A stretch of DNA of 64,000 nt from Mermis nigrescens (Eukaryota > Nematoda > Enoplea > Mermithida > Mermithidae). Within the stretch, counting starts at the first letter, position 1, and each line of letters begins with the position of its first letter. This document shows, in pieces, positions 1-13,116 of this stretch. The DNA is taken from NCBI GenBank assembly GCA_036768485.1, contig JAVLUZ010000829.1:1-64000 (forward strand). Direction: 5' to 3'. Both the position numbers and the translations under genes were made by a program. The notes under the pieces were generated by a model. That model ran no database searches. It was not told the DNA's origin and saw only the letters and a list, made by a program, of their open reading frames with translations.

Positions 1-3000
1 CAGTCCTTGCTATGAGTTGCAGAGCTATTCATTCAGCTGCAAGGAGCATAGGTATTCTTATGTATTGACCTTACCTAATGAAACTGGCGCACCATGATAG
101 CATGCTATGAAACTGACCGGTCCCACCCAAGTATTCCAAACACTAATGAGTTGCTTTATTTATTCTGTATTCTTCTCTCCTTTAGAGCTGTAAAAATGTT
201 TCAATTGCTTTTCAAGTAATTATATATTTTATACCTTTTTCTATATTTGCTGTTGATGTAAGACTGATTGAGGTTAGTAATATATAATATCTTACCTTAT
301 TATGCACAGTAGTTATATTCTTACATTTTTGCTCTCCCATTTTTTAAAATCTTACCTTAGTTTTTATTGTGCTAAAGGTTAATTTTTACCTTTAGTTTGA
401 TTTTTTAATTTTTTAATTTGATTTTCAATTTCAAAAACGGAATATTTTGTCCATAAACCAGTTTATTTCTCCAGAATGGCAGTCCTTGCTATGAGTTGCA
501 GAGCTATTCATTCAGCTGCAAGGAGCATAGGTATTCTTATGTATTGACCTTACCTAATGAAACTGGCACACCATGATAGCATATTATGGGACTAACCGGT
601 CCCACCCAAGTATTCCAAACAATAATGAGTTGCTTTATTTATTCTGTATTCTTCTCTCCTTTAGAGCTGTAAAAATGTTTCAATTGCTTTTCAAGTAATT
701 ATATATTTTATACCTTTTTCTATATTTGCTGTTGATGTAAGACTGATTGAGGTTAGTAATATATAATATCTTACCTTATTATGCACAGTAGTTATATTCT
801 TACATTTTTGCTCTCCCATTTTTTTAAATCTTACCTTAGTTTTTATTGTGCTAAAGGTTAATTTTTACCTTTAGTTTGATTTTTTAATTTTTTAATTTGA
901 TTTTCAATTTCAAAAACGGAATATTTTGTCCATAAACCAGTTTATTTCTCCAGAATGGCAGTCCTTGCTATGAGTTGCAGAGCTATTCATTCAGCTGCAA
1001 GGAGCATAGGTATTCTTATGTATTGACCTTACCTAATGAAACTGGCACACCATGATAGCATATTATGGGACTGACCGGTCCCACCCAAGTATTCCAAACA
1101 ATAATGAGTTGCTTTATTTATTCTGTATTCTTCTCTCCTTTAGAGCTGTAAAAATGTTTCAATTGCTTTTCAAGTAATTATATATTTTATACCTTTTTCT
1201 ATATTTGCTGTTGATGTAAGACTGATTGAGGTTAGTAATATATAATATCTTACCTTATTATGCACAGTAGTTATATTCTTACATTTTTGCTCTCCCATTT
1301 TTTTAAATCTTACCTTAGTTTTTATTGTGCTAAAGGTTAATTTTTACCTTTAGTTTGATTTTTTAATTTTTTAATTTGATTTTCAATTTCAAAAACGGAA
1401 TATTTTGTCCATAAACCAGTTTATTTCTCCAGAATGGCAGTCCTTGCTATGAGTTGCAGAGCTATTCATTCAGCTGCAAGGAGCATAGGTATTCTTATGT
1501 ATTGACCTTACCTAATGAAACTGGCACACCATGATAGCATATTATGGGACTAACCGGTCCCACCCAAGTATTCCAAACAATAATGAGTTGCTTTATTTAT
1601 TCTGTATTCCTCTCTCCTTTAGAGCTGTAAAAATGTTTCAATTGCTTTTCAAGTAATTATATATTTTATACCTTTTTCTATGTTTGCTGTTGATGTAAGA
1701 CTGATTGAGGTTAGTAATATATAATATCTTACCTTATTATGCACAGTAGTTATATTCTTACATTTTTGCTCTCCCATTTTTTTAAATCTTACCTTAGTTT
1801 TTATTGTGCTAAAGGTTAATTTTTACCTTTAGTTTGATTTTTTAATTTTTTAATTTGATTTTCAATTTCAAAAACGGAATATTTTGTCCATAAACCAGTT
1901 TATTTCTCCAGAATGGCAGTCCTTGCTATGAGTTGCAGAGCTATTCATTCAGCTGCAAGGAGCATAGGTATTCTTATGTATTGACCTTACCTAATGAAAC
2001 TGGCACACCATGATAGCATATTATGGGACTAACCGGTCCCACCCAAGTATTCCAAACAATAATGAGTTGCTTTATTTATTCTGTATTCCTCTCTCCTTTA
2101 GAGCTGTAAAAATGTTTCAATTGCTTTTCAAGTAATTATATATTTTATACCTTTTTCTATGTTTGCTGTTGATGTAAGACTGATTGAGGTTAGTAATATA
2201 TAATATCTTACCTTATTATGCACAGTAGTTATATTCTTACATTTTTGCTCTCCCATTTTTTTAAATCTTACCTTAGTTTTTATTGTGCTAAAGGTTAATT
2301 TTTACCTTTAGTTTGATTTTTTAATTTTTTAATTTGATTTTCAATTTCAAAAACGGAATATTTTGTCCATAAACCAGTTTATTTCTCCAGAATGGCAGTC
2401 CTTGCTATGAGTTGCAGAGCTATTCATTCAGCTGCAAGGAGCATAGGTATTCTTATGTATTGACCTTACCTAATGAAACTGGCACACCATGATAGCATAT
2501 TATGGGACTAACCGGTCCCACCCAAGTATTCCAAACAATAATGAGTTGCTTTATTTATTCTGTATTCTTCTCTCCTTTAGAGCTGTAAAAATGTTTCAAT
2601 TGCTTTTCAAGTAATTATATATTTTATACCTTTTTCTATGTTTGCTGTTGATGTAAGACTGATTGAGGTTAGTAATATATAATATCTTACCTTATTATGC
2701 ACAGTAGTTATATTCTTACATTTTTGCTCTCCCATTTTTTTAAATCTTACCTTAGTTTTTATATGTGCTAAAGGTTAATTTTTACCTTTAGTTTGATTTT
2801 TTAATTTTTTAATTTGATTTTCAATTTCAAAAACGGAATATTTTGTCCATAAACCAGTTTATTTCTCCAGAATGGCAGTCCTTGCTATGAGTTGCAGAGC
2901 TATTCATTCAGCTGCAAGGAGCATAGGTATTCTTATGTATTGACCTTACCTAATGAAACTGGCGCACCATGATAGCATGCTATGAAACTGACCGGTCCCA

Positions 3001-6000
3001 CCCAAGTATTCCAAACACTAATGAGTTGCTTTATTTATTCTGTATTCTTCTCTCCTTTAGAGCTGTAAAAATGTTTCAATTGCTTTTCAAGTAATTATAT
3101 ATTTTATACCTTTTTCTATATTTGCTGTTGATGTAAGACTGATTGAGGTTAGTAATATATAATATCTTACCTTATTATGCACAGTAGTTATATTCTTACA
3201 TTTTTGCTCTCCCATTTTTTTAAATCTTACCTTAGTTTTTATATGTGCTAAAGGTTAATTTTTACCTTTAGTTTGATTTTTTAATTTTTTAATTTGATTT
3301 TCAATTTCAAAAACGGAATATTTTGTCCATAAACAAGTTTATTTCTCCAGAATGGCAGTCCTTGCTATGAGTTGCAGAGCTATTCATTCAGCTGCAAGGA
3401 GCATAGGTATTCTTATGTATTGACCTTACCTAATGAAACTGGCACACCATGATAGCATATTATGGGACTGACCGGTCCCACCCAAGTATTCCAAACAATA
3501 ATGAGTTGCTTTATTTATTCTGTATTCTTCTCTCCTTTAGAGCTGTAAAAATGTTTCAATTGCTTTTCAAGTAATTATATATTTTATACCTTTTTCTATA
3601 TTTGCTGTTGATGTAAGACTGATTGAGGTTAGTAATATATAATATCTTACCTTATTATGCACAGTAGTTATATTCTTACATTTTTGCTCTCCCATTTTTT
3701 TAAATCTTACCTTAGTTTTTATTGTGCTAAAGGTTAATTTTTACCTTTAGTTTGATTTTTTAATTTTTTAATTTGATTTTCAATTTCAAAAACGGAATAT
3801 TTTGTCCATAAACCAGTTTATTTCTCCAGAATGGCAGTCCTTGCTATGAGTTGCAGAGCTATTCATTCAGCTGCAAGGAGCATAGGTATTCTTATGTATT
3901 GACCTTACCTAATGAAACTGGCACACCATGATAGCATATTATGGGACTAACCGGTCCCACCCAAGTATTCCAAACAATAATGAGTTGCTTTATTTATTCT
4001 GTATTCTTCTCTCCTTTAGAGCTGTAAAAATGTTTCAATTGCTTTTCAAGTAATTATATATTTTATACCTTTTTCTATATTTGCTGTTGATGTAAGACTG
4101 ATTGAGGTTAGTAATATATAATATCTTACCTTATTATGCACAGTAGTTATATTCTTACATTTTTGCTCTCCCATTTTTTTAAATCTTACCTTAGTTTTTA
4201 TTGTGCTAAAGGTTAATTTTTACCTTTAGTTTGATTTTTTAATTTTTTAATTTGATTTTCAATTTCAAAAACGGAATATTTTGTCCATAAACAAGTTTAT
4301 TTCTCCAGAATGGCAGTCCTTGCTATGAGTTGCAGAGCTATTCATTCAGCTGCAAGGAGCATAGGTATTCTTATGTATTGACCTTACCTAATGAAACTGG
4401 CACACCATGATAGCATATTATGGGACTAACCGGTCCCACCCAAGTATTCCAAACAATAATGAGTTGCTTTATTTATTCTGTATTCTTCTCTCCTTTAGAG
4501 CTGTAAAAATGTTTCAATTGCTTTTCAAGTAATTATATATTTTATACCTTTTTCTATATTTGCTGTTGATGTAAGACTGATTGAGGTTAGTAATATATAA
4601 TATCTTACCTTATTATGCACAGTAGTTATATTCTTACATTTTTGCTCTCCCATTTTTTTAAATCTTACCTTAGTTTTTATATGTGCTAAAGGTTAATTTT
4701 TACCTTTAGTTTGATTTTTTAATTTTTTAATTTGATTTTCAATTTCAAAAACGGAATATTTTGTCCATAAACCAGTTTATTTCTCCAGAATGGCAGTCCT
4801 TGCTATGAGTTGCAGAGCTATTCATTCAGCTGCAAGGAGCATAGGTATTCTTATGTATTGACCTTACCTAATGAAACTGGCACACCATGATAGCATATTA
4901 TGGGACTAACCGGTCCCACCCAAGTATTCCAAACAATAATGAGTTGCTTTATTTATTCTGTATTCTTCTCTCCTTTAGAGCTGTAAAAATGTTTCAATTG
5001 CTTTTCAAGTAATTATATATTTTATACCTTTTTCTATATTTGCTGTTGATGTAAGACTGATTGAGGTTAGTAATATATAATATCTTACCTTATTATGCAC
5101 AGTAGTTATATTCTTACATTTTTGCTCTCCCATTTTTTTAAATCTTACCTTAGTTTTTTATTGTGCTAAAGGTTAATTTTTACCTTTAGTTTGATTTTTT
5201 AATTTTTTAATTTGATTTTCAATTTCAAAAACGGAATATTTTGTCCATAAACCAGTTTATTTCTCCAGAATGGCAGTCCTTGCTATGAGTTGCAGAGCTA
5301 TTCATTCAGCTGCAAGGAGCATAGGTATTCTTATGTATTGACCTTACCTAATGAAACTGGCACACCATGATAGCATATTATGGGACTAACCGGTCCCACC
5401 CAAGTATTCCAAACAATAATGAGTTGCTTTATTTATTCTGTATTCTTCTCTCCTTTAGAGCCGTAAAAATGTTTCAATTGCTTTTCAAGTAATTATATAT
5501 TTTATACCTTTTTCTATATTTGCTGTTGATGTAAGACTGATTGAGGTTAGTAATATATAATATCTTACCTTATTATGCACAGTAGTTATATTCTTACATT
5601 TTTGCTCTCCCATTTTTTTAAATCTTACCTTAGTTTTTTATTGTGCTAAAGGTTAATTTTTACCTTTAGTTTGATTTTTTAATTTTTTAATTTGATTTTC
5701 AATTTCAAAAACGGAATATTTTGTCCATAAACCAGTTTATTTCTCCAGAATGGCAGTCCTTGCTATGAGTTGCAGAGCTATTCATTCAGCTGCAAGGAGC
5801 ATAGGTATTCTTATGTATTGACCTTACCTAATGAAACTGGCACACCATGATAGCATGCTATGAAACTGACCGGTCCCACCCAAGTATTCCAAACACTAAT
5901 GAGTTGCTTTATTTATTCTGTATTCTTCTCTCCTTTAGAGCTGTAAAAATGTTTCAATTGCTTTTCAAGTAATTATATATTTTATACCTTTTTCTATATT

Positions 6001-9000
6001 TGCTGTTGATGTAAGACTGATTGAGGTTAGTAATATATAATATCTTACCTTATTATGCACAGTAGTTATATTCTTACATTTTTGCTCTCCCATTTTTTTA
6101 AATCTTACCTTAGTTTTTTATTGTGCTAAAGGTTAATTTTTACCTTTAGTTTGATTTTTTAATTTTTTAATTTGATTTTCAATTTCAAAAACGGAATATT
6201 TTGTCCATAAACCAGTTTATTTCTCCAGAATGGCAGTCCTTGCTATGAGTTGCAGAGCTATTCATTCAGCTGCAAGGAGCATAGGTATTCTTATGTATTG
6301 ACCTTACCTAATGAAACTGGCACACCATGATAGCATATTATGGGACTAACCGGTCCCACCCAAGTATTCCAAACAATAATGAGTTGCTTTATTTATTCTG
6401 TATTCTTCTCTCCTTTAGAGCTGTAAAAATGTTTCAATTGCTTTTCAAGTAATTATATATTTTATACCTTTTTCTATATTTGCTGTTGATGTAAGACTGA
6501 TTGAGGTTAGTAATATATAATATCTTACCTTATTATGCACAGTAGTTATATTCTTACATTTTTGCTCTCCCATTTTTTTAAATCTTACCTTAGTTTTTTA
6601 TTGTGCTAAAGGTTAATTTTTACCTTTAGTTTGATTTTTTAATTTTTTAATTTGATTTTCAATTTCAAAAACGGAATATTTTGTCCATAAACCAGTTTAT
6701 TTCTCCAGAATGGCAGTCCTTGCTATGAGTTGCAGAGCTATTCATTCAGCTGCAAGGAGCATAGGTATTCTTATGTATTGACCTTACCTAATGAAACTGG
6801 CACACCATGATAGCATATTATGGGACTAACCGGTCCCACCCAAGTATTCCAAACAATAATGAGTTGCTTTATTTATTCTGTATTCTTCTCTCCTTTAGAG
6901 CTGTAAAAATGTTTCAATTGCTTTTCAAGTAATTATATATTTTATACCTTTTTCTATATTTGCTGTTGATGTAAGACTGATTGAGGTTAGTAATATATAA
7001 TATCTTACCTTATTATGCACAGTAGTTATATTCTTACATTTTTGCTCTCCCATTTTTTTAAATCTTACCTTAGTTTTTATTGTGCTAAAGGTTAATTTTT
7101 ACCTTTAGTTTGATTTTTTAATTTTTTAATTTGATTTTCAATTTCAAAAACGGAATATTTTGTCCATAAACCAGTTTATTTCTCCAGAATGGCAGTCCTT
7201 GCTATGAGTTGCAGAGCTATTCATTCAGCTGCAAGGAGCATAGGTATTCTTATGTATTGACCTTACCTAATGAAACTGGCACACCATGATAGCATATTAT
7301 GGGACTAACCGGTCCCACCCAAGTATTCCAAACAATAATGAGTTGCTTTATTTATTCTGTATTCCTCTCTCCTTTAGAGCTGTAAAAATGTTTCAATTGC
7401 TTTTCAAGTAATTATATATTTTATACCTTTTTCTATATTTGCTGTTGATGTAAGACTGATTGAGGTTAGTAATATATAATATCTTACCTTATTATGCACA
7501 GTAGTTATATTCTTACATTTTTGCTCTCCCATTTTTTTAAATCTTACCTTAGTTTTTATTGTGCTAAAGGTTAATTTTTACCTTTAGTTTGATTTTTTAA
7601 TTTTTTAATTTGATTTTCAATTTCAAAAACGGAATATTTTGTCCATAAACCAGTTTATTTCTCCAGAATGGCAGTCCTTGCTATGAGTTGCAGAGCTATT
7701 CATTCAGCTGCAAGGAGCATAGGTATTCTTATGTATTGACCTTACCTAATGAAACTGGCACACCATGATAGCATATTATGGGACTAACCGGTCCCACCCA
7801 AGTATTCCAAACAATAATGAGTTGCTTTATTTATTCTGTATTCTTCTCTCCTTTAGAGCTGTAAAAATGTTTCAATTGCTTTTCAAGTAATTATATATTT
7901 TATACCTTTTTCTATATTTGCTGTTGATGTAAGACTGATTGAGGTTAGTAATATATAATATCTTACCTTATTATGCACAGTAGTTATATTCTTACATTTT
8001 TGCTCTCCCATTTTTTTAAATCTTACCTTAGTTTTTATTGTGCTAAAGGTTAATTTTTACCTTTAGTTTGATTTTTTAATTTTTTAATTTGATTTTCAAT
8101 TTCAAAAACGGAATATTTTGTCCATAAACCAGTTTATTTCTCCAGAATGGCAGTCCTTGCTATGAGTTGCAGAGCTATTCATTCAGCTGCAAGGAGCATA
8201 GGTATTCTTATGTATTGACCTTACCTAATGAAACTGGCACACCATGATAGCATATTATGGGACTAACCGGTCCCACCCAAGTATTCCAAACAATAATGAG
8301 TTGCTTTATTTATTCTGTATTCTTCTCTCCTTTAGAGCTGTAAAAATGTTTCAATTGCTTTTCAAGTAATTATATATTTTATACCTTTTTCTATATTTGC
8401 TGTTGATGTAAGACTGATTGAGGTTAGTAATATATAATATCTTACCTTATTATGCACAGTAGTTATATTCTTACATTTTTGCTCTCCCATTTTTTTAAAT
8501 CTTACCTTAGTTTTTTATTGTGCTAAAGGTTAATTTTTACCTTTAGTTTGATTTTTTAATTTTTTAATTTGATTTTCAATTTCAAAAACGGAATATTTTG
8601 TCCATAAACCAGTTTATTTCTCCAGAATGGCAGTCCTTGCTATGAGTTGCAGAGCTATTCATTCAGCTGCAAGGAGCATAGGTATTCTTATGTATTGACC
8701 TTACCTAATGAAACTGGCACACCATGATAGCATATTATGGGACTAACCGGTCCCACCCAAGTATTCCAAACAATAATGAGTTGCTTTATTTATTCTGTAT
8801 TCTTCTCTCCTTTAGAGCTGTAAAAATGTTTCAATTGCTTTTCAAGTAATTATATATTTTATACCTTTTTCTATATTTGCTGTTGATGTAAGACTGATTG
8901 AGGTTAGTAATATATAATATCTTACCTTATTATGCACAGTAGTTATATTCTTACATTTTTGCTCTCCCATTTTTTTAAATCTTACCTTAGTTTTTATTGT

Positions 9001-12000
9001 GCTAAAGGTTAATTTTTACCTTTAGTTTGATTTTTTAATTTTTTAATTTGATTTTCAATTTCAAAAACGGAATATTTTGTCCATAAACCAGTTTATTTCT
9101 CCAGAATGGCAGTCCTTGCTATGAGTTGCAGAGCTATTCATTCAGCTGCAAGGAGCATAGGTATTCTTATGTATTGACCTTACCTAATGAAACTGGCACA
9201 CCATGATAGCATATTATGGGACTAACCGGTCCCACCCAAGTATTCCAAACAATAATGAGTTGCTTTATTTATTCTGTATTCTTCTCTCCTTTAGAGCTGT
9301 AAAAATGTTTCAATTGCTTTTCAAGTAATTATATATTTTATACCTTTTTCTATATTTGCTGTTGATGTAAGACTGATTGAGGTTAGTAATATATAATATC
9401 TTACCTTATTATGCACAGTAGTTATATTCTTACATTTTTGCTCTCCCATTTTTTTAAATCTTACCTTAGTTTTTATTGTGCTAAAGGTTAATTTTTACCT
9501 TTAGTTTGATTTTTTAATTTTTTAATTTGATTTTCAATTTCAAAAACGGAATATTTTGTCCATAAACCAGTTTATTTCTCCAGAATGGCAGTCCTTGCTA
9601 TGAGTTGCAGAGCTATTCATTCAGCTGCAAGGAGCATAGGTATTCTTATGTATTGACCTTACCTAATGAAACTGGCACACCATGATAGCATATTATGGGA
9701 CTAACCGGTCCCACCCAAGTATTCCAAACAATAATGAGTTGCTTTATTTATTCTGTATTCTTCTCTCCTTTAGAGCTGTAAAAATGTTTCAATTGCTTTT
9801 CAAGTAATTATATATTTTATACCTTTTTCTATATTTGCTGTTGATGTAAGACTGATTGAGGTTAGTAATATATAATATCTTACCTTATTATGCACAGTAG
9901 TTATATTCTTACATTTTTGCTCTCCCATTTTTTTAAATCTTACCTTAGTTTTTATTGTGCTAAAGGTTAATTTTTACCTTTAGTTTGATTTTTTAATTTT
10001 TTAATTTGATTTTCAATTTCAAAAACGGAATATTTTGTCCATAAACCAGTTTATTTCTCCAGAATGGCAGTCCTTGCTATGAGTTGCAGAGCTATTCATT
10101 CAGCTGCAAGGAGCATAGGTATTCTTATGTATTGACCTTACCTAATGAAACTGGCACACCATGATAGCATATTATGGGACTAACCGGTCCCACCCAAGTA
10201 TTCCAAACAATAATGAGTTGCTTTATTTATTCTGTATTCTTCTCTCCTTTAGAGCTGTAAAAATGTTTCAATTGCTTTTCAAGTAATTATATATTTTATA
10301 CCTTTTTCTATATTTGCTGTTGATGTAAGACTGATTGAGGTTAGTAATATATAATATCTTACCTTATTATGCACAGTAGTTATATTCTTACATTTTTGCT
10401 CTCCCATTTTTTTAAATCTTACCTTAGTTTTTATTGTGCTAAAGGTTAATTTTTACCTTTAGTTTGATTTTTTAATTTTTTAATTTGATTTTCAATTTCA
10501 AAAACGGAATATTTTGTCCATAAACCAGTTTATTTCTCCAGAATGGCAGTCCTTGCTATGAGTTGCAGAGCTATTCATTCAGCTGCAAGGAGCATAGGTA
10601 TTCTTATGTATTGACCTTACCTAATGAAACTGGCACACCATGATAGCATATTATGGGACTAACCGGTCCCACCCAAGTATTCCAAACAATAATGAGTTGC
10701 TTTATTTATTCTGTATTCTTCTCTCCTTTAGAGCTGTAAAAATGTTTCAATTGCTTTTCAAGTAATTATATATTTTATACCTTTTTCTATATTTGCTGTT
10801 GATGTAAGACTGATTGAGGTTAGTAATATATAATATCTTACCTTATTATGCACAGTAGTTATATTCTTACATTTTTGCTCTCCCATTTTTTTAAATCTTA
10901 CCTTAGTTTTTATTGTGCTAAAGGTTAATTTTTACCTTTAGTTTGATTTTTTAATTTTTTAATTTGATTTTCAATTTCAAAAACGGAATATTTTGTCCAT
11001 AAACCAGTTTATTTCTCCAGAATGGCAGTCCTTGCTATGAGTTGCAGAGCTATTCATTCAGCTGCAAGGAGCATAGGTATTCTTATGTATTGACCTTACC
11101 TAATGAAACTGGCACACCATGATAGCATATTATGGGACTAACCGGTCCCACCCAAGTATTCCAAACAATAATGAGTTGCTTTATTTATTCTGTATTCTTC
11201 TCTCCTTTAGAGCTGTAAAAATGTTTCAATTGCTTTTCAAGTAATTATATATTTTATACCTTTTTCTATATTTGCTGTTGATGTAAGACTGATTGAGGTT
11301 AGTAATATATAATATCTTACCTTATTATGCACAGTAGTTATATTCTTACATTTTTGCTCTCCCATTTTTTTAAATCTTACCTTAGTTTTTATTGTGCTAA
11401 AGGTTAATTTTTACCTTTAGTTTGATTTTTTAATTTTTTAATTTGATTTTCAATTTCAAAAACGGAATATTTTGTCCATAAACCAGTTTATTTCTCCAGA
11501 ATGGCAGTCCTTGCTATGAGTTGCAGAGCTATTCATTCAGCTGCAAGGAGCATAGGTATTCTTATGTATTGACCTTACCTAATGAAACTGGCACACCATG
11601 ATAGCATATTATGGGACTAACCGGTCCCACCCAAGTATTCCAAACAATAATGAGTTGCTTTATTTATTCTGTATTCTTCTCTCCTTTAGAGCCGTAAAAA
11701 TGTTTCAATTGCTTTTCAAGTAATTATATATTTTATACCTTTTTCTATATTTGCTGTTGATGTAAGACTGATTGAGGTTAGTAATATATAATATCTTACC
11801 TTATTATGCACAGTAGTTATATTCTTACATTTTTGCTCTCCCATTTTTTTAAATCTTACCTTAGTTTTTATTGTGCTAAAGGTTAATTTTTACCTTTAGT
11901 TTGATTTTTTAATTTTTTAATTTGATTTTCAATTTCAAAAACGGAATATTTTGTCCATAAACCAGTTTATTTCTCCAGAATGGCAGTCCTTGCTATGAGT

Positions 12001-13116
12001 TGCAGAGCTATTCATTCAGCTGCAAGGAGCATAGGTATTCTTATGTATTGACCTTACCTAATGAAACTGGCACACCATGATAGCATATTATGGGACTGAC
12101 CGGTCCCACCCAAGTATTCCAAACACTAATGAGTTGCTTTATTTATTCTGTATTCTTCTCTCCTTTAGAGCTGTAAAAATGTTTCAATTGCTTTTCAAGT
12201 AATTATATATTTTATACCTTTTTCTATATTTGCTGTTGATGTAAGACTGATTGAGGTTAGTAATATATAATATCTTACCTTATTATGCACAGTAGTTATA
12301 TTCTTACATTTTTGCTCTCCCATTTTTTAAAATCTTACCTTAGTTTTTATTGTGCTAAAGGTTAATTTTTACCTTTAGTTTGATTTTTTAATTTTTTAAT
12401 TTGATTTTCAATTTCAAAAACGGAATATTTTGTCCATAAACAAGTTTATTTCTCCAGAATGGCAGTCCTTGCTATGAGTTGCAGAGCTATTCATTCAGCT
12501 GCAAGGAGCATAGGTATTCTTATGTATTGACCTTACCTAATGAAACTGGCACACCATGATAGCATATTATGGGACTAACCGGTCCCACCCAAGTATTCCA
12601 AACAATAATGAGTTGCTTTATTTATTCTGTATTCTTCTCTCCTTTAGAGCCGTAAAAATGTTTCAATTGCTTTTCAAGTAATTATATATTTTATACCTTT
12701 TTCTATATTTGCTGTTGATGTAAGACTGATTGAGGTTAGTAATATATAATATCTTACCTTATTATGCACAGTAGTTATATTCTTACATTTTTGCTCTCCC
12801 ATTTTTTTAAATCTTACCTTAGTTTTTATTGTGCTAAAGGTTAATTTTTACCTTTAGTTTGATTTTTTAATTTTTTAATTTGATTTTCAATTTCAAAAAC
12901 GGAATATTTTGTCCATAAACCAGTTTATTTCTCCAGAATGGCAGTCCTTGCTATGAGTTGCAGAGCTATTCATTCAGCTGCAAGGAGCATAGGTATTCTT
13001 ATGTATTGACCTTACCTAATGAAACTGGCACACCATGATAGCATATTATGGGACTAACCGGTCCCACCCAAGTATTCCAAACAATAATGAGTTGCTTTAT
13101 TTATTCTGTATTCTTC
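1..13116. repeat. Satellite array 1, 479-480 bp monomer, 27 full copies plus one truncated
   Basis: Copies beginning CAGTCCTTGCTATGAG start at 1, 480, 959, 1438, 1917, 2396, 2876, 3356, 3835, 4314, 4794, 5274, 5754, 6234, 6714, 7193, 7672, 8151, 8631, 9110, 9589, 10068, 10547, 11026, 11505, 11984, 12463 and 12942, all in the same orientation. The last copy is cut after about 175 bp. Copies differ by a handful of recurrent variants, so the array is highly homogenised. The 479/480 length difference comes from one base in the T-run or ATATG/ATTG stretch near monomer position 365. The monomer is strongly AT-rich and has no reading frame of note in any frame. The array runs off the left edge of the window, so its full size is unknown. 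Function cannot be read from sequence; centromeric or heterochromatic satellite is the usual role for such arrays. Confidence 0.97.
372..395. other. Hairpin motif inside each satellite 1 monomer
   Basis: CTAAAGGT and ACCTTTAG form a perfect 8-bp inverted repeat around an 8-base loop, TAATTTTT. The motif recurs in every full monomer at the same monomer position and shows no variants that I noticed. It could be a structural feature of the monomer or simply sequence inherited by amplification. Confidence 0.6.
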
